A stretch of 64,000 nucleotides of DNA from the NCBI GenBank assembly GCA_934546745.1, contig CAKTDV010000005.1:1-64000 (forward strand). The letters run 5' to 3'. The stretch is from an uncultured Desulfovibrio sp. (GTDB lineage: Bacteria; Desulfobacterota; Desulfovibrionia; Desulfovibrionales; Desulfovibrionaceae). Position 1 is the stretch's first letter. Every line of letters begins with the position of its first letter. Under the pieces are notes generated by a model. It searched no databases, was not told where the DNA came from, and saw only the letters and a list, made by a program, of their open reading frames with translations. Below are positions 17,724 through 28,000 of this stretch, piece by piece. The position numbers were made by a program, and so were the translations under genes.

Positions 17724-18510
17724 ATGGATAAAGACGAAGGACAGAGCAACGCCAACATCATCATGGTCACCGATGGCCCGGCCATTCCCAACCCGCGCGA
17801 ATGGCGGCTGATCAACGCCTGGTCCATCGCGCTGACGGGGGCCATAGTCTCCCTGCTCCTGCTGTGCTACACAGGACCGGCCAGCTACCGGGAGGCCCTG
17901 CTCTTCCTCCCGGACGGCATTCTGCTCACCTTCAGGCTTACGGCCCTTGCCATCTGCTGCGCCGTGCCGCTGGGGCTGCTCACGGGGCTGGGGCGCATCT
18001 CGCGCAACCGCTGCATCAACCTCATCGCCTCCACCTATGTGGAGGTCATACGCGGCATCCCGCTGCTGGTGCAGGTCTTCTACATCTATTTCGCCCTTTC
18101 CCAGTTTTTGCGCATACAGGGCGTGCCCGCCGCCGTCATCGCCATCAGCGTCTGTTACGGGGCGTACATGGGCGAAGTCTTCCGCGCGGGCATCCTCGCC
18201 ATTCCCAAGGGCCAGACGGAAGCAGCCCGCTCGCTGGGCTTCAACCGCTTCCAGACCATGTTTTTCGTGGTGCTGCCCCAGGCATGGCGCACCATCCTCC
18301 CCCCCGTGGGCAACGAGTGCATCGCCATGCTCAAGGATACGGCCCTTGTCTCCGTCATCGGCATGCCCGACATGATGCAGCGCGCCCGCAGTTTCGCCTC
18401 CCAGAGTTACGCCTATTTCGAGGCCTACACCGTTGTGGCGCTCGTCTACCTGATCATCACCCTGCTCCTTTCCAAAATCGTCAGCGTCATTGAAGCGAGG
18501 CTCAATTACT

Positions 18511-18527
<17 letters not shown>
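17724..18527 (+). CDS. Polar amino acid ABC transporter permease (HisM/GlnP type)
   Basis: This 267-residue inner-membrane permease has an N-terminal cytoplasmic stretch, about five to six spans and the HEQRA family features. TFRLTALAICCAVPLG opens the permease domain, YVEVIRGIPLLVQVF follows, and the EAA loop that contacts the ATPase reads EAARSLGFNRFQTMFFVVLPQAWRTILPP. The ATG at 17724 has AGAGG upstream. The ATPase gene starts inside its last codons (17-base overlap), indicating translational coupling. Confidence 0.93.
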
Positions 18528-19257
<730 letters not shown>

Positions 19258-19634
19258 GACGGGTGTACCACACCGTGCCTGTTGGCAGGCATCTCTCGCG
19301 AGCGATTTCCGAGACGTTGCGGCGTCAGCGGCACGCCAGCGCGGCGGCGGCAAAAAAACCGCTGCTGGTCATGCCCGTCAACCGCGCCTTGAAAGTGAAG
19401 CCATCCCGGCGAGTTTTCTCAGGGTATCGTTTCGTTCATATTTCATCCGCAATCGCCCCATCCGCCGGCCAACGCCGCATCTGACGGCCAGAACTGTCTG
19501 TGTTGCCGGGCCTGTCACTCTCTGAAAAAGGAAAGATCCAAAAAGTTTTCCCGGCTTTGCCGTTCCGTCAAGGCGGCATTCCCCGGAAAGGCGCGGCCCC
19601 GACGGAGAGCTGGGAGAATTTTTCAAAAATCTGG
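19258..19634. other. Intergenic region before the metallophore promoter
   Basis: About 375 bases with no supported gene. Short open frames on both strands lack ribosome sites and family resemblance. The stretch becomes AT-richer from about 19530 toward the promoter. No clear terminator for the upstream ABC operon was found beyond a small GCCTG/CAGGC hairpin without a T-run. Confidence 0.6.
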
Positions 19635-19663
19635 TTGAAAAACAATTTCACTTTCAATATCAT
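19635..19663 (+). promoter_or_regulatory. Fur-box-like operator overlapping the metallophore operon promoter
   Basis: TTGAAA (19635-19640) and TATCAT (19658-19663) are exactly 17 bases apart, a good sigma-70-type promoter. TTGAAAAACAATTTCAC (19635-19651) matches most positions of the Fur signal I recall for Desulfovibrio (WTGAAAATNATTTTCAW). TTGAAA and TTTCAA (19652-19657) also form a wider dyad covering the spacer. Fur bound here would block RNA polymerase, giving iron-repressed expression. It lies about 135 bases before the first gene of the operon. The sequence match is seen; the regulation is inferred. Confidence 0.65.
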
Positions 19664-19678
19664 CACCGATGCCGGGAT

Positions 19679-19720
19679 TGAGGAGGCGCGCCCAGCGCGC
19701 CCAGCCGCAACGCCTCCTCA
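19679..19720 (+). promoter_or_regulatory. Leader hairpin in the metallophore operon 5' UTR
   Basis: TGAGGAGGCG (19679-19688) and CGCCTCCTCA (19711-19720) are perfect 10-bp complements located just after the predicted transcription start. The 5' arm contains an AGGAGG sequence, but no start codon follows it closely. It may stabilise the very long message or act as an attenuation element. No T-run follows. Confidence 0.4.
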
Positions 19721-19798
19721 GGACCATCCGGCGGCCCGCACGGAAATGACGTGCGGGGAGATTCGCGCGCCCGCCGCGCTTTTTCCGAGGAGGAATGT

Positions 19799-21169
19799 AT
19801 GCGCTCCGTTTGTGAGACTCTCGTCCAGATGATCGAAGACCCCAAAGCCACCGCGGACGACTTTGCCAACACGCCGCTTCCTGAGAGCATGCCCGCCGTG
19901 ACCCTGCACAGGGACGAACAGGAGATGTTTGCCGGGCAGGCTTTCCGCGACAAGGATCCGCGCCGTTCGCTGCACTTCGAGGAAGTCCCCCTGCCAGAGC
20001 CAGAACATGGCGAGGTGCTGGTGGCCGTCATGGCTTCGGCGGTCAACTTCAACAACGTCTGGTCGGCGATTTTCGAGCCAGCGCCCGGTTTCTCCTACAT
20101 CAGCGACTTTGCCCGTATGCGCGACACGCATCAGAAGCACAACCAGAATTTCCAGATCATCGGCGGGGATGCCGCGGGCGTCGTCGTCCGGGCGCATCCT
20201 TCCGTCAACCAGTGGAAACCGGGCGATCGCGTCACCCTGCACGGAGGCGTCTTCGACGTTGAGGAACCGGTGGTTTTCAGTGACGCCGTTCAGGATCCCC
20301 ACGCCCGCGCCTGGGGCTTTGAGACCAACTACGGCGCGTTCGCCTACTTCACCGTCGTGCAGCAGCATCAGCTGCTGCCCAAGGCGGAACACCTCTCGTG
20401 GGAAGAGGCCGCCTCCATGAATCTGGTGTCCAGCACCGCCTACCGCATGCTTGTCTCCCCCAACGGGGCCAGCATGAGGCAGGGCGACAACGTGCTCATC
20501 TGGGGGGCGGCGGGTGGCCTTGGCAGCATCGCCATCCAGATGGTCCGCAACGGCGGCGGCGTCCCCATCGGCGTCGTCTCATCGGACGAGAAGGCCGATG
20601 CCGCCAGAAAGATCGGCTGCGAACGGGTGATCACGCTGCGCCGCACGCCCGGCGCGGAACTTTTCCTCGATGAGAACGGCAGGACCAGGGGCAGGCAGAT
20701 TCTGCGCCTGAAGGCCCAGATCCGCAGGCTGACGGGCGGCGAGGACTGCGACATCGTCTTTGAGCACACGGGCAGATCCACCTTTGCCGCCAGCGTTGGC
20801 GTGGCCAAAACCGGCGGAAAGATCGTCACCTGCGGATCCACATCGGGGTACGATCACGTGTTTGACAACCGCTACCTCTGGCAGACGGTCAAATCCATCA
20901 TCGGCTCGCACGGGGCCAACTACCATGAGGCCATGCAGGCGGTACGCCTGATTTGCAAGGGCATGATCACCCCCGTGCTTTCCGAGGTCTTCCCCCTGCG
21001 GCGGACGGCGGAGGCCGTCGGGAAAATGCACGCCGGCGGCCAGATCGGCAAGCTCGGCATCCTGAACATGGCCCCGGAAGAGGGTATGGGCATCCGCGAC
21101 CGCGAACTGCGTGAGCGCGTGGGGGAAAAACGCATCAACGTTCTGCGGAAAGACATGGCGGCAGCCTGA
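19799..21169 (+). CDS. ccr: Crotonyl-CoA carboxylase/reductase (alkylmalonyl-CoA forming)
   Basis: This 456-residue medium-chain dehydrogenase/reductase family enzyme would reductively carboxylate an enoyl-CoA with NADPH and CO2 to an alkylmalonyl-CoA; the prototype makes ethylmalonyl-CoA from crotonyl-CoA. Positions matching the known CO2-binding set of CCR are present: Asn83 in AVNFNNVW, Phe174-Glu175 in GFETNYG, and His371 in IIGSHGANYHEA. This argues for carboxylation rather than plain enoyl reduction. The nucleotide fold is WGAAGGLGSIA. The ATG at 19799 has GAGGAGGA upstream. It is the first gene of the operon. No other ethylmalonyl-CoA pathway gene is in the window, so supply of a polyketide extender is the likely job (inference). 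Confidence 0.88.
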   Translation: MRSVCETLVQMIEDPKATADDFANTPLPESMPAVTLHRDEQEMFAGQAFRDKDPRRSLHFEEVPLPEPEHGEVLVAVMASAVNFNNVWSAIFEPAPGFSYISDFARMRDTHQKHNQNFQIIGGDAAGVVVRAHPSVNQWKPGDRVTLHGGVFDVEEPVVFSDAVQDPHARAWGFETNYGAFAYFTVVQQHQLLPKAEHLSWEEAASMNLVSSTAYRMLVSPNGASMRQGDNVLIWGAAGGLGSIAIQMVRNGGGVPIGVVSSDEKADAARKIGCERVITLRRTPGAELFLDENGRTRGRQILRLKAQIRRLTGGEDCDIVFEHTGRSTFAASVGVAKTGGKIVTCGSTSGYDHVFDNRYLWQTVKSIIGSHGANYHEAMQAVRLICKGMITPVLSEVFPLRRTAEAVGKMHAGGQIGKLGILNMAPEEGMGIRDRELRERVGEKRINVLRKDMAAA

Positions 21170-21174
21170 CACCT

Positions 21175-22467
21175 ATGCCACGGCGCATGAAACGGTATCT
21201 TCTCTCTCTCCTCTGCGCGCTGTCGCTCTGCGTGCCCGGCGTTGATGGGCACGCCTGCACCGGAGAGGCGCGGGAGGAAACGCGATCCTGGCTGGCGGAA
21301 CGCCTGCGCCTTGCCGGCTGGCTGGAAACAGCGCAGGGGGTGCGGCTGTATTCGACGGACGAACCCATCACGTCGCGCCTTCAAGCGCGGCTGGAAGCGG
21401 CAATGGACTTGGAGCCTTTTTTCGCCTTTGTCTCCCTGGACGCGGAAAAAAACTGGATCGTCACGGACACCACGCGGCTCGCCCTGCGCGAGGCCTGGCT
21501 GGAATACGCCGCCGAATCCTGGTCGCTGCGGATGGGGCGGCAGATCATCGTCTGGGGCAAGGCCGACGGTCTCCGCATCACGGACAACATCTGCCCCGTC
21601 GATTACCGGGATTTCATGAACCGCCAGCGGGACGACCTGCGCCTCCCCGTGACGGCGACCCTGCTGCGCGTTTCCGGCGACACGTTTTCCACGGAAGCGA
21701 TCTGGATTCCCGAATTCCGCCATTCCCTGTACCCGGAAGCGGAAGATCCCTGGGGGGCCCTCTTTGCCGTGGGCAAGAGTCCGCTGATCCGTGAGAAAAA
21801 AAGGAAAACGCCGGATCTTTCCCTGGAAAACAGCGAAATCGGCCTCAGGACATCCGGCTATTTTTCCGCATTCGACGTGTCGCTTTCGGCCCTGTATACT
21901 TGGGACGACAATCCCGCCTACGGCAGCGAGGTGGAATGGACGGCCTCCGGCCCCAGGATCGCGGTCACGCCCGAACACAAACGCGTGACCATCCTCGGCG
22001 CGGACGTATCCGTGCCCTGGTCGGATTTCGTCTTCCGCGCGGAAGGGGCGCTCTTTCTTGGCCGGCACATCTCCTCCACGGAACCCGGCAACGCGCCCCG
22101 GCGCAAGGACGCGATCAAATGGCTCGTGGGCGCGGACTGGTCGCCGGGAAACGACTGGACGCTCACCGCCCAGTTCTCGGACGAACAGATCCTGCGGCAT
22201 GAAGCGAATCTCAGCCAGAAGGAACACAGGCATATCGCCACGCTCAACGTGTCCCAAAAATTCCTGAACCAGACATTGACGCTTTCCGGCATGGCCTACG
22301 CCTTCACCGACGACAAGGCCATAGCCAGCCGCTTTCAGGCGGAATACTCCGTCATGGACGGCATGACGCTCACGGCCGGTCTAGACATCATTGACGGAGG
22401 GAACGGAAGCTACGAACCCTTCAAAAAGAACTCCCAACTCTGGATGAAACTGAAATACAGCTTCTAG
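21175..22467 (+). CDS. Outer-membrane beta-barrel protein, likely exporter component
   Basis: This 430-residue secreted protein has a signal peptide near MKRYLLSLLCALSLCVPGVDGHA. Regularly alternating amphipathic strands follow (for example LREAWLEYAAESWSLRMGRQ and TLSGMAYAFTDDKA), and it ends in a terminal Phe after LWMKLKYSF. That is the usual signature for outer-membrane barrel insertion. The segment LRMGRQIIVWGKADGLRITD resembles DUF1302-type barrels, which often travel with a LolA-like protein and an MMPL/RND pump. Both of those occur later in this operon. It is not a TonB-dependent receptor, since no plug domain or TonB box is visible. The start is at 21175 or 21187; neither has a strong ribosome site. 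It lies 5 bases after ccr. Confidence 0.7.
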   Translation: MPRRMKRYLLSLLCALSLCVPGVDGHACTGEAREETRSWLAERLRLAGWLETAQGVRLYSTDEPITSRLQARLEAAMDLEPFFAFVSLDAEKNWIVTDTTRLALREAWLEYAAESWSLRMGRQIIVWGKADGLRITDNICPVDYRDFMNRQRDDLRLPVTATLLRVSGDTFSTEAIWIPEFRHSLYPEAEDPWGALFAVGKSPLIREKKRKTPDLSLENSEIGLRTSGYFSAFDVSLSALYTWDDNPAYGSEVEWTASGPRIAVTPEHKRVTILGADVSVPWSDFVFRAEGALFLGRHISSTEPGNAPRRKDAIKWLVGADWSPGNDWTLTAQFSDEQILRHEANLSQKEHRHIATLNVSQKFLNQTLTLSGMAYAFTDDKAIASRFQAEYSVMDGMTLTAGLDIIDGGNGSYEPFKKNSQLWMKLKYSF

Positions 22468-22524
22468 CGCGGTTGCCCATTGAGCATTGACCGCCACCTC
22501 TTTTCCAAGCCCACAGGAGCCGCC

Positions 22525-23262
22525 ATGTCGCGCTGGATCATACCGCAAACCGTTACGGACGCGCCCTTGCGCCTCTTCTGCTTCCCTTACGCGGGGGGCG
22601 GCGCATCGGCCTATCGCCGCTGGATCAGGGAATCGGGGGGTTCCGTCTATGCCATGCAGCCGCCGGGGCGCGAGAACAGGGTGCGCGATCCGCTGCGCTC
22701 TTCCCTGACGGACTGGGCCGCCGAAGCGGCAGAGGCCATCCTGCCGCATACCGATCGTCCCTACGCCTTCTTCGGGCACAGCCTCGGCGCGCGCGTTGCC
22801 TTTGAGACCGCCCGCGAACTGCGGCGGCGCGGGGCCCCCCCGCCCGCGCATCTTTTCGTGTCCGGCAGCCCCGCGCCCGATCTCCGCGAGGAACGCCCGC
22901 TCCACAGGCTGGACGACGCCGCCTTTACGGCGGAACTGCGGCGCTTCAGCGGTACCCCCGCGGAACTGCTGGACAATCCGGAGATCATGGCCTTTTTTCT
23001 GCCCATCCTCCGTGCGGATTTTACCGTCGACGAAACCTATGTCTTTCAGCCGGAAGATCCGCTTCCCGTTCCCATCACCGCCTTCTGTGGCAGTGAGGAC
23101 GGCGAGGCTACGCCGCAACAGATGCGCGCCTGGCGGAACTTCACATCGGCGGACTTTACGCTGCGGCTGATCCCCGGCGATCATTTCTTCCTCTTCAGGC
23201 CGGAAAACCGCCTCCCGGAACAGCTTCACGCGATTCTGCGTGAGCGCGGCTATTCCGCATAA
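22525..23262 (+). CDS. Type II thioesterase (YbtT/GrsT-like)
   Basis: This 245-residue alpha/beta-hydrolase removes misloaded or stalled groups from carrier proteins of NRPS/PKS lines. It has FCFPYAGGGASAYRRW at the start, the nucleophile elbow FGHSLGAR with Ser86, and the catalytic His in IPGDHFFLF. Length and motifs are as expected for the family. The ATG at 22525 has AGGAG six bases upstream. It lies directly before the aryl-acid ligase, as in several siderophore clusters. Confidence 0.92.
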   Translation: MSRWIIPQTVTDAPLRLFCFPYAGGGASAYRRWIRESGGSVYAMQPPGRENRVRDPLRSSLTDWAAEAAEAILPHTDRPYAFFGHSLGARVAFETARELRRRGAPPPAHLFVSGSPAPDLREERPLHRLDDAAFTAELRRFSGTPAELLDNPEIMAFFLPILRADFTVDETYVFQPEDPLPVPITAFCGSEDGEATPQQMRAWRNFTSADFTLRLIPGDHFFLFRPENRLPEQLHAILRERGYSA

Positions 23263-23299
23263 AAAACGAAAACGAATGTCTTTTCTGAAAGGAGCTTCC

Positions 23300-24913
23300 A
23301 TGCAACGCCGGAACGACCGGAAAGAACGGCGCGACGCCGATACCTACGACGCCCTGTGGCGTCCCTATTCACTGGCGGAAGAACTGTCCATGCGGGCGGC
23401 TCTTTGCGGCGATCGTCCGGCGCTGGCCGACAGGCGCGGACGGATGACCTATGGGGAACTCTACCGCGCGGCCGAGGCCATTGCCGCCGGGCTGCGTGAC
23501 AGGGGCCTCCGGCCGGGCGATCGCGCCATCCTCCAGTTTCCCAACTGCATCGAATTTGTCCTGGCGGTCTATGCCTGCCTGCGCCTTGGGGTAATTCCCG
23601 TGCTGACGCTGCCCGCCTACCGGGAAGCCGACATCGATCTCTTCTGCGAGGCCGTCACACCGGCGGCCTATTTCGCCCCCCGGAGCTTCGCCGGGTATGC
23701 ATACGCGCCGCTGGTGGAAAAGATGCGCGCCCGCCACGCCTCGCTGCGGCTCTTTGTGAGCGATACGGACGGCGTGCCGGACAGCGTTCCCCTTGCCAGC
23801 CTGAACGGCGACGCCAGCGGCATGCCCTTTCCCGACGCCGCCGGAACCGCCTTCGTCCTCATGACGGGAGGAACGACCAGCGCCCCCAAAATGATCCCCA
23901 AGACGCACCGGCAGTATTACGCCTATGCCAGAGCCTCCGCACAGCGCTGCGGCGTCACGGCGGATTCCGTCTATATGGCGACGCTGCCCGCGGGACATCA
24001 TTTCAGCATGGGCTCGCCCGGCATCGTGGGCGCGTTCTCGCAGGGCGCGAAAGTCGTGTTGACGCCTATCCCCACTTTTGACGAGGTGTTTCCGCTGGTT
24101 GAGAAAGAAAAAGTGACCGTCATGCCCGCCGTCCCCCCGCTGCTGCGGGCCTGGACGGAAGCCCGGAGCTGGGACTCCAGCGATCTGTCCAGTCTGGAAC
24201 GCATACAGGTGGGCGGCGGCCCCGTGGATGCCGCCACTCTGCGGGAAGCCCGCGAAGCCCTGCAATGCGCCATCCAGCAGGCCTACGGCTTTACGGAAGG
24301 GCTCGTCTGCTACACGGATCCGGACGAGGAACTCTACGAAGGGGACATGCAGATTCAGGGCAGGGCGCTCTTTGACGAGGACGAACTGCGCATCGTGGAC
24401 GAGGCGGGCCGCGACGTGCCGCCCGGCGTGACGGGCGAGCTGATCGTGCGGGGGCCGTGTATCCTGTCCTCGTATTTTGCCGCGCGGGAAACGCTGGATC
24501 CCCAGTGGCTGACGCCGGACGGCTTCTACCGTTCCGGAGATCTCGCCGCATGGACGGAAAGCGGACGCCTGCTGATACTCGGCCGCCTCAAGGACATCAT
24601 CAACCGGGGCGGCGAAAAGTACGCCGCCACTGAAATTGAAAACCGTCTCCGCTCCTGCCCCGGCGTTGCCGATGCCGCCGTCGTCGGCGTTCCGGATCGT
24701 ATGTTTGGCGAACGGCAATGCGCCTGGCTCATTCCCGAAGAGGGAACTGCCCCGCCCACCCTTGCCGCCGTGCACGCCTTCCTGCGCGGGCAGGGCGTCG
24801 CCCCCTTCAAACTCCCGGATCAACTGGAATACGCGGAGCGCTGGCCACTGACGGCGGCGGGCAAGATCAACAAGCGCCAGCTGACGCTCATGGCGGAAGA
24901 ACGGAGCGCCTGA
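23300..24913 (+). CDS. Aryl-acid:AMP ligase loading the starter unit (YbtE/EntE-like)
   Basis: This 537-residue ANL-superfamily enzyme would adenylate an aryl acid and load it on the ArCP at the start of the following NRPS. Core motifs are LMTGGTTSAPKMIPKTH (P-loop), AYGFTEGLV, YRSGDL and the C-terminal catalytic Lys in TAAGKINKRQL. Overall it resembles salicylate/2,3-dihydroxybenzoate ligases. The aryl-binding signature, normally His-Asn-(Tyr/Phe), reads His233-His234-Phe in PAGHHFSMGSPG. The Asn that contacts the ortho-hydroxyl or carboxylate in DhbE/EntE is therefore replaced by His, so the substrate may differ. No salicylate- or DHB-forming genes are in the operon. The ATG at 23300 has AAGGAG upstream. 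Confidence 0.88.
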   Translation: MQRRNDRKERRDADTYDALWRPYSLAEELSMRAALCGDRPALADRRGRMTYGELYRAAEAIAAGLRDRGLRPGDRAILQFPNCIEFVLAVYACLRLGVIPVLTLPAYREADIDLFCEAVTPAAYFAPRSFAGYAYAPLVEKMRARHASLRLFVSDTDGVPDSVPLASLNGDASGMPFPDAAGTAFVLMTGGTTSAPKMIPKTHRQYYAYARASAQRCGVTADSVYMATLPAGHHFSMGSPGIVGAFSQGAKVVLTPIPTFDEVFPLVEKEKVTVMPAVPPLLRAWTEARSWDSSDLSSLERIQVGGGPVDAATLREAREALQCAIQQAYGFTEGLVCYTDPDEELYEGDMQIQGRALFDEDELRIVDEAGRDVPPGVTGELIVRGPCILSSYFAARETLDPQWLTPDGFYRSGDLAAWTESGRLLILGRLKDIINRGGEKYAATEIENRLRSCPGVADAAVVGVPDRMFGERQCAWLIPEEGTAPPTLAAVHAFLRGQGVAPFKLPDQLEYAERWPLTAAGKINKRQLTLMAEERSA

Positions 24914-25020
24914 CAGCGCGGTTTTACGCTGGAAACGCGACCGCTCCGGCGGACGCGGGATCGCGGAACGCGCGCGGGCGCGGTTTCGCCTGTGCGGCTC
25001 TATGCCAAAAGGAAAGACTC

Positions 25021-28000
25021 ATGGAGAAATCCCAGAAAAAGGATCAGGGGCTGGACGCGGACGGCGTCCGCGCCGCCATCATGGCGCTGCTGCCGGAACA
25101 GCGGGAGTTCGGCGACGGCGACAACCTCATAGAATGCGGTCTTGACTCCCTGCGCGTCATGCGTCTACTCGGCCAGTGGCGCAGGGCTGGCGCCCGCGTC
25201 TCGTTTGCCGATCTTCTGGAACGACCCACCCTGCGGGACTGGCTCGCGCTGCTTGACGTGCGGGAACCCGCCCCGGAAACGGCAACGGCGACCGGAGAGG
25301 GCGGGGCCTTCCCGCTGACGGATGTCCAGTACGCCTACTGGATAGGCCGCAGGGACGATCAGCCGCTGGGCGGCGTCGGCTGCCACGCCTATCTTGAACT
25401 TGACGGCGAGGGCGTGGATCCCGGCCGGCTGGAACAGGCCTGGACTCTGCTGCGGCGCACCCATCCCATGCTGCGGGCGCGTTTCACCGGGGACGGCCGC
25501 CAGGAAATCATGGAGGAAGCCTTCCCCGCCGGTGTCGCCACCCACGATCTGCGCGCCCCCGGCCTCGACGTGGAAGCGGCGCTGGAAACAACGCGCGCCC
25601 GCCTTTCCCATCGCCGCCTCCCCGTGGAAAAGGGGCATGTGGCTGGGCTGGAAATCAGCCTTCTGCCGGAAGGGCGTACCCGCGTGCATTTCGATGTGGA
25701 TCTGCTCGTGGCCGACGCCCAGAGCCTCGGCATCCTCCTGCGCGATCTGAATGAGGCCTATGCGCTGGGCGCGATCGCCGCCGCGCCCGCCAACTGGAGT
25801 TTCGCTGGATGGCTGCAACGCGCGGCCCTGCGCGGCAACGAAACCCTCGACGCGGATCGCGCCTACTGGGCGGAACGCCTCCCGAATCTGCCAGGCGCTC
25901 CTGCGCTGCCGCTCCGCAAAAAACCGGAAAACGCCGGACGGCCCGTATTCCGCCGCAGGACGCGCCTTGTCCCGGAAGTGCAATGGCGGCGTCTGCGGGA
26001 AATGTCGGCCTCACACGGCGTGACTCCGGCGATGCTTCTGCTGACCGTCTATGCCGGAGTGTTGGCCCGCTGGAGCGAGTCGCCCCGCTTTCTGATCAAC
26101 ATGCCCCTCTACAACCGCGATGCCAGTGAGGAAGGCCTTGAGAACGCCGTCGCGGACTTCTCCAGTCTGGTGCTACTAGAAGTAGACTTTTCCGGCAAGG
26201 CCGGTTTTCTGGATCGCCTGCGCGCCCTCCAGTCGCAGCTGTACCGCGATGTGGAACACGCCGGGTATTCCGGGGTGCGGGTACTGCGCGACCTTGCGCG
26301 CGCCCGCCCGGGGGAGCCTGTCAGCGCGCCCGTGGTCTTCGCCGGAAACATAGGCACGCGTCTGCTGCCGGAAGACGCCCGCCCGCTGGGAAACCCCGGC
26401 TACATGATCACGCAGACGCCGCAGATCTGGCTCGATTTTCAGCTCTACGAATCGGAAGATGGCCTGCTGCTGGCCTGGGATGCCGTGGAGGATCTTTTCC
26501 CGTCCGGCATGCTGGATCAGATGTTCGCCGCCTATGACGGCGTCCTGTCCCGCCTTGCCGCGCCCGGCGCGGACTGGACGGCGGACATCGATCCCGCGCC
26601 CGTCCCCCATGACCGTCAGGGCGAGGACGGCGGGGACATCCCCGAAACGACGCTGCACGCCCCCTTCTTTGAGGCCGCGCGGCGTACACCCGACGCGCCC
26701 GCCCTGCTCATGGACGACGGCGACGCGCTGTCCTACGGGCAACTGGCGGAAAAGGCCCTGCGTCTGGCGGGCACGCTGCGCGCCCTCGGTGTGGAAGATG
26801 GCGAGCCCGTAGCGGTGACGCTGCCACGAGGCCCGTTGCAGATTGCCGCCGTGCTGGGCACGCTTGCCGCCGGAGCCGCCTATGTGCCCGTCAGCCCGGA
26901 ACAGCCCCCGGCACGGCGGGAACGCATCGTCCGGAAGGCTGGGATCCGTTTCGCGCTGACGGAAACGGCCCTTCGGGAACGCCTGGCCTGGCCCGACGGC
27001 GTCACCGTACTGGACGCGGCTTCAGACAACGCCGCCCCCCTTGCCGCGCCGCGCCCTGTCTCGCCGGAGACGCTGGCCTACGTCATCTTCACGTCAGGCT
27101 CCACCGGGGAACCCAAGGGCGTGGAAATGACGCACGCGGCCGCCGCCAACACCGTTGCCGCCCTTGTCCGGCGTCATGCCATCTCGGCGTCTGATCGCGG
27201 CCTAGCCGTTTCCGCCGTGGATTTCGACCTCTCCGTCTTTGACATGTTCGGCCTGCTGGGCGCTGGCGGCGCGCTGGCGGTGCTGGACGAGTCCGCGCGG
27301 CGCGACGCCGCCGTGTGGCGGCGGCTGGTGGAGGAGTACCAGATAACCATCTGGAACTCAGTCCCCATTCTGCTGGACATGCTGCTGACCGCCGCCGCGG
27401 ACAGGCCGGATTCCCTCGCCTCCCTCCGCGTCGCGCTGCTCTCCGGCGACTGGATAGGCATGGATCTTCCGGCGCGCCTGGCGGCGGCCGCTCCGGCCTG
27501 CCGTTTTGTGGCGCTGGGAGGCGCGACGGAGGCGGCCATATGGTCCAACGCGCAGGACGTGACCCTGCCTTTACCCGAAACGTGGACAAGCATCCCCTAT
27601 GGGCGGGCCCTGCCGGGGCAGGCCTACCGCGTCGTGGACGCGCTGGGCAGAGACTGCCCGGACTGGGTTCCCGGCGAATTGTGGATCGGCGGCAGGGGTG
27701 TTGCCCGGGGCTACCGGGGCGACCCCGAACTGACGGCGCGCGCCTTTGTCCACCACAAGGGCATGCGCTGGTACCGCACGGGCGATATGGGGCGTTTCTG
27801 GCCCGGCGGGACGCTGGAATTTCTTGGGCGGCGGGATTTTCAGGTCAAGGTGCGCGGACACCGCATTGAACTGGGAGAAATAGAGGCGGCCATCAGGCTC
27901 TTTCCCGGCGTGCGGGAGGCGGCGGCGATGGTTTTCGAGTCGGTGCGCGGCATACGGCGCTTGCGGGCCTTCGTTGTGGCGGAACCCGGGCAGCGGATCG

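Noticed and set aside
21175..22467. TonB-dependent siderophore receptor
   Set aside because: It is too short (430 residues), with no plug domain or TonB box. The pattern fits a porin/DUF1302-like barrel.
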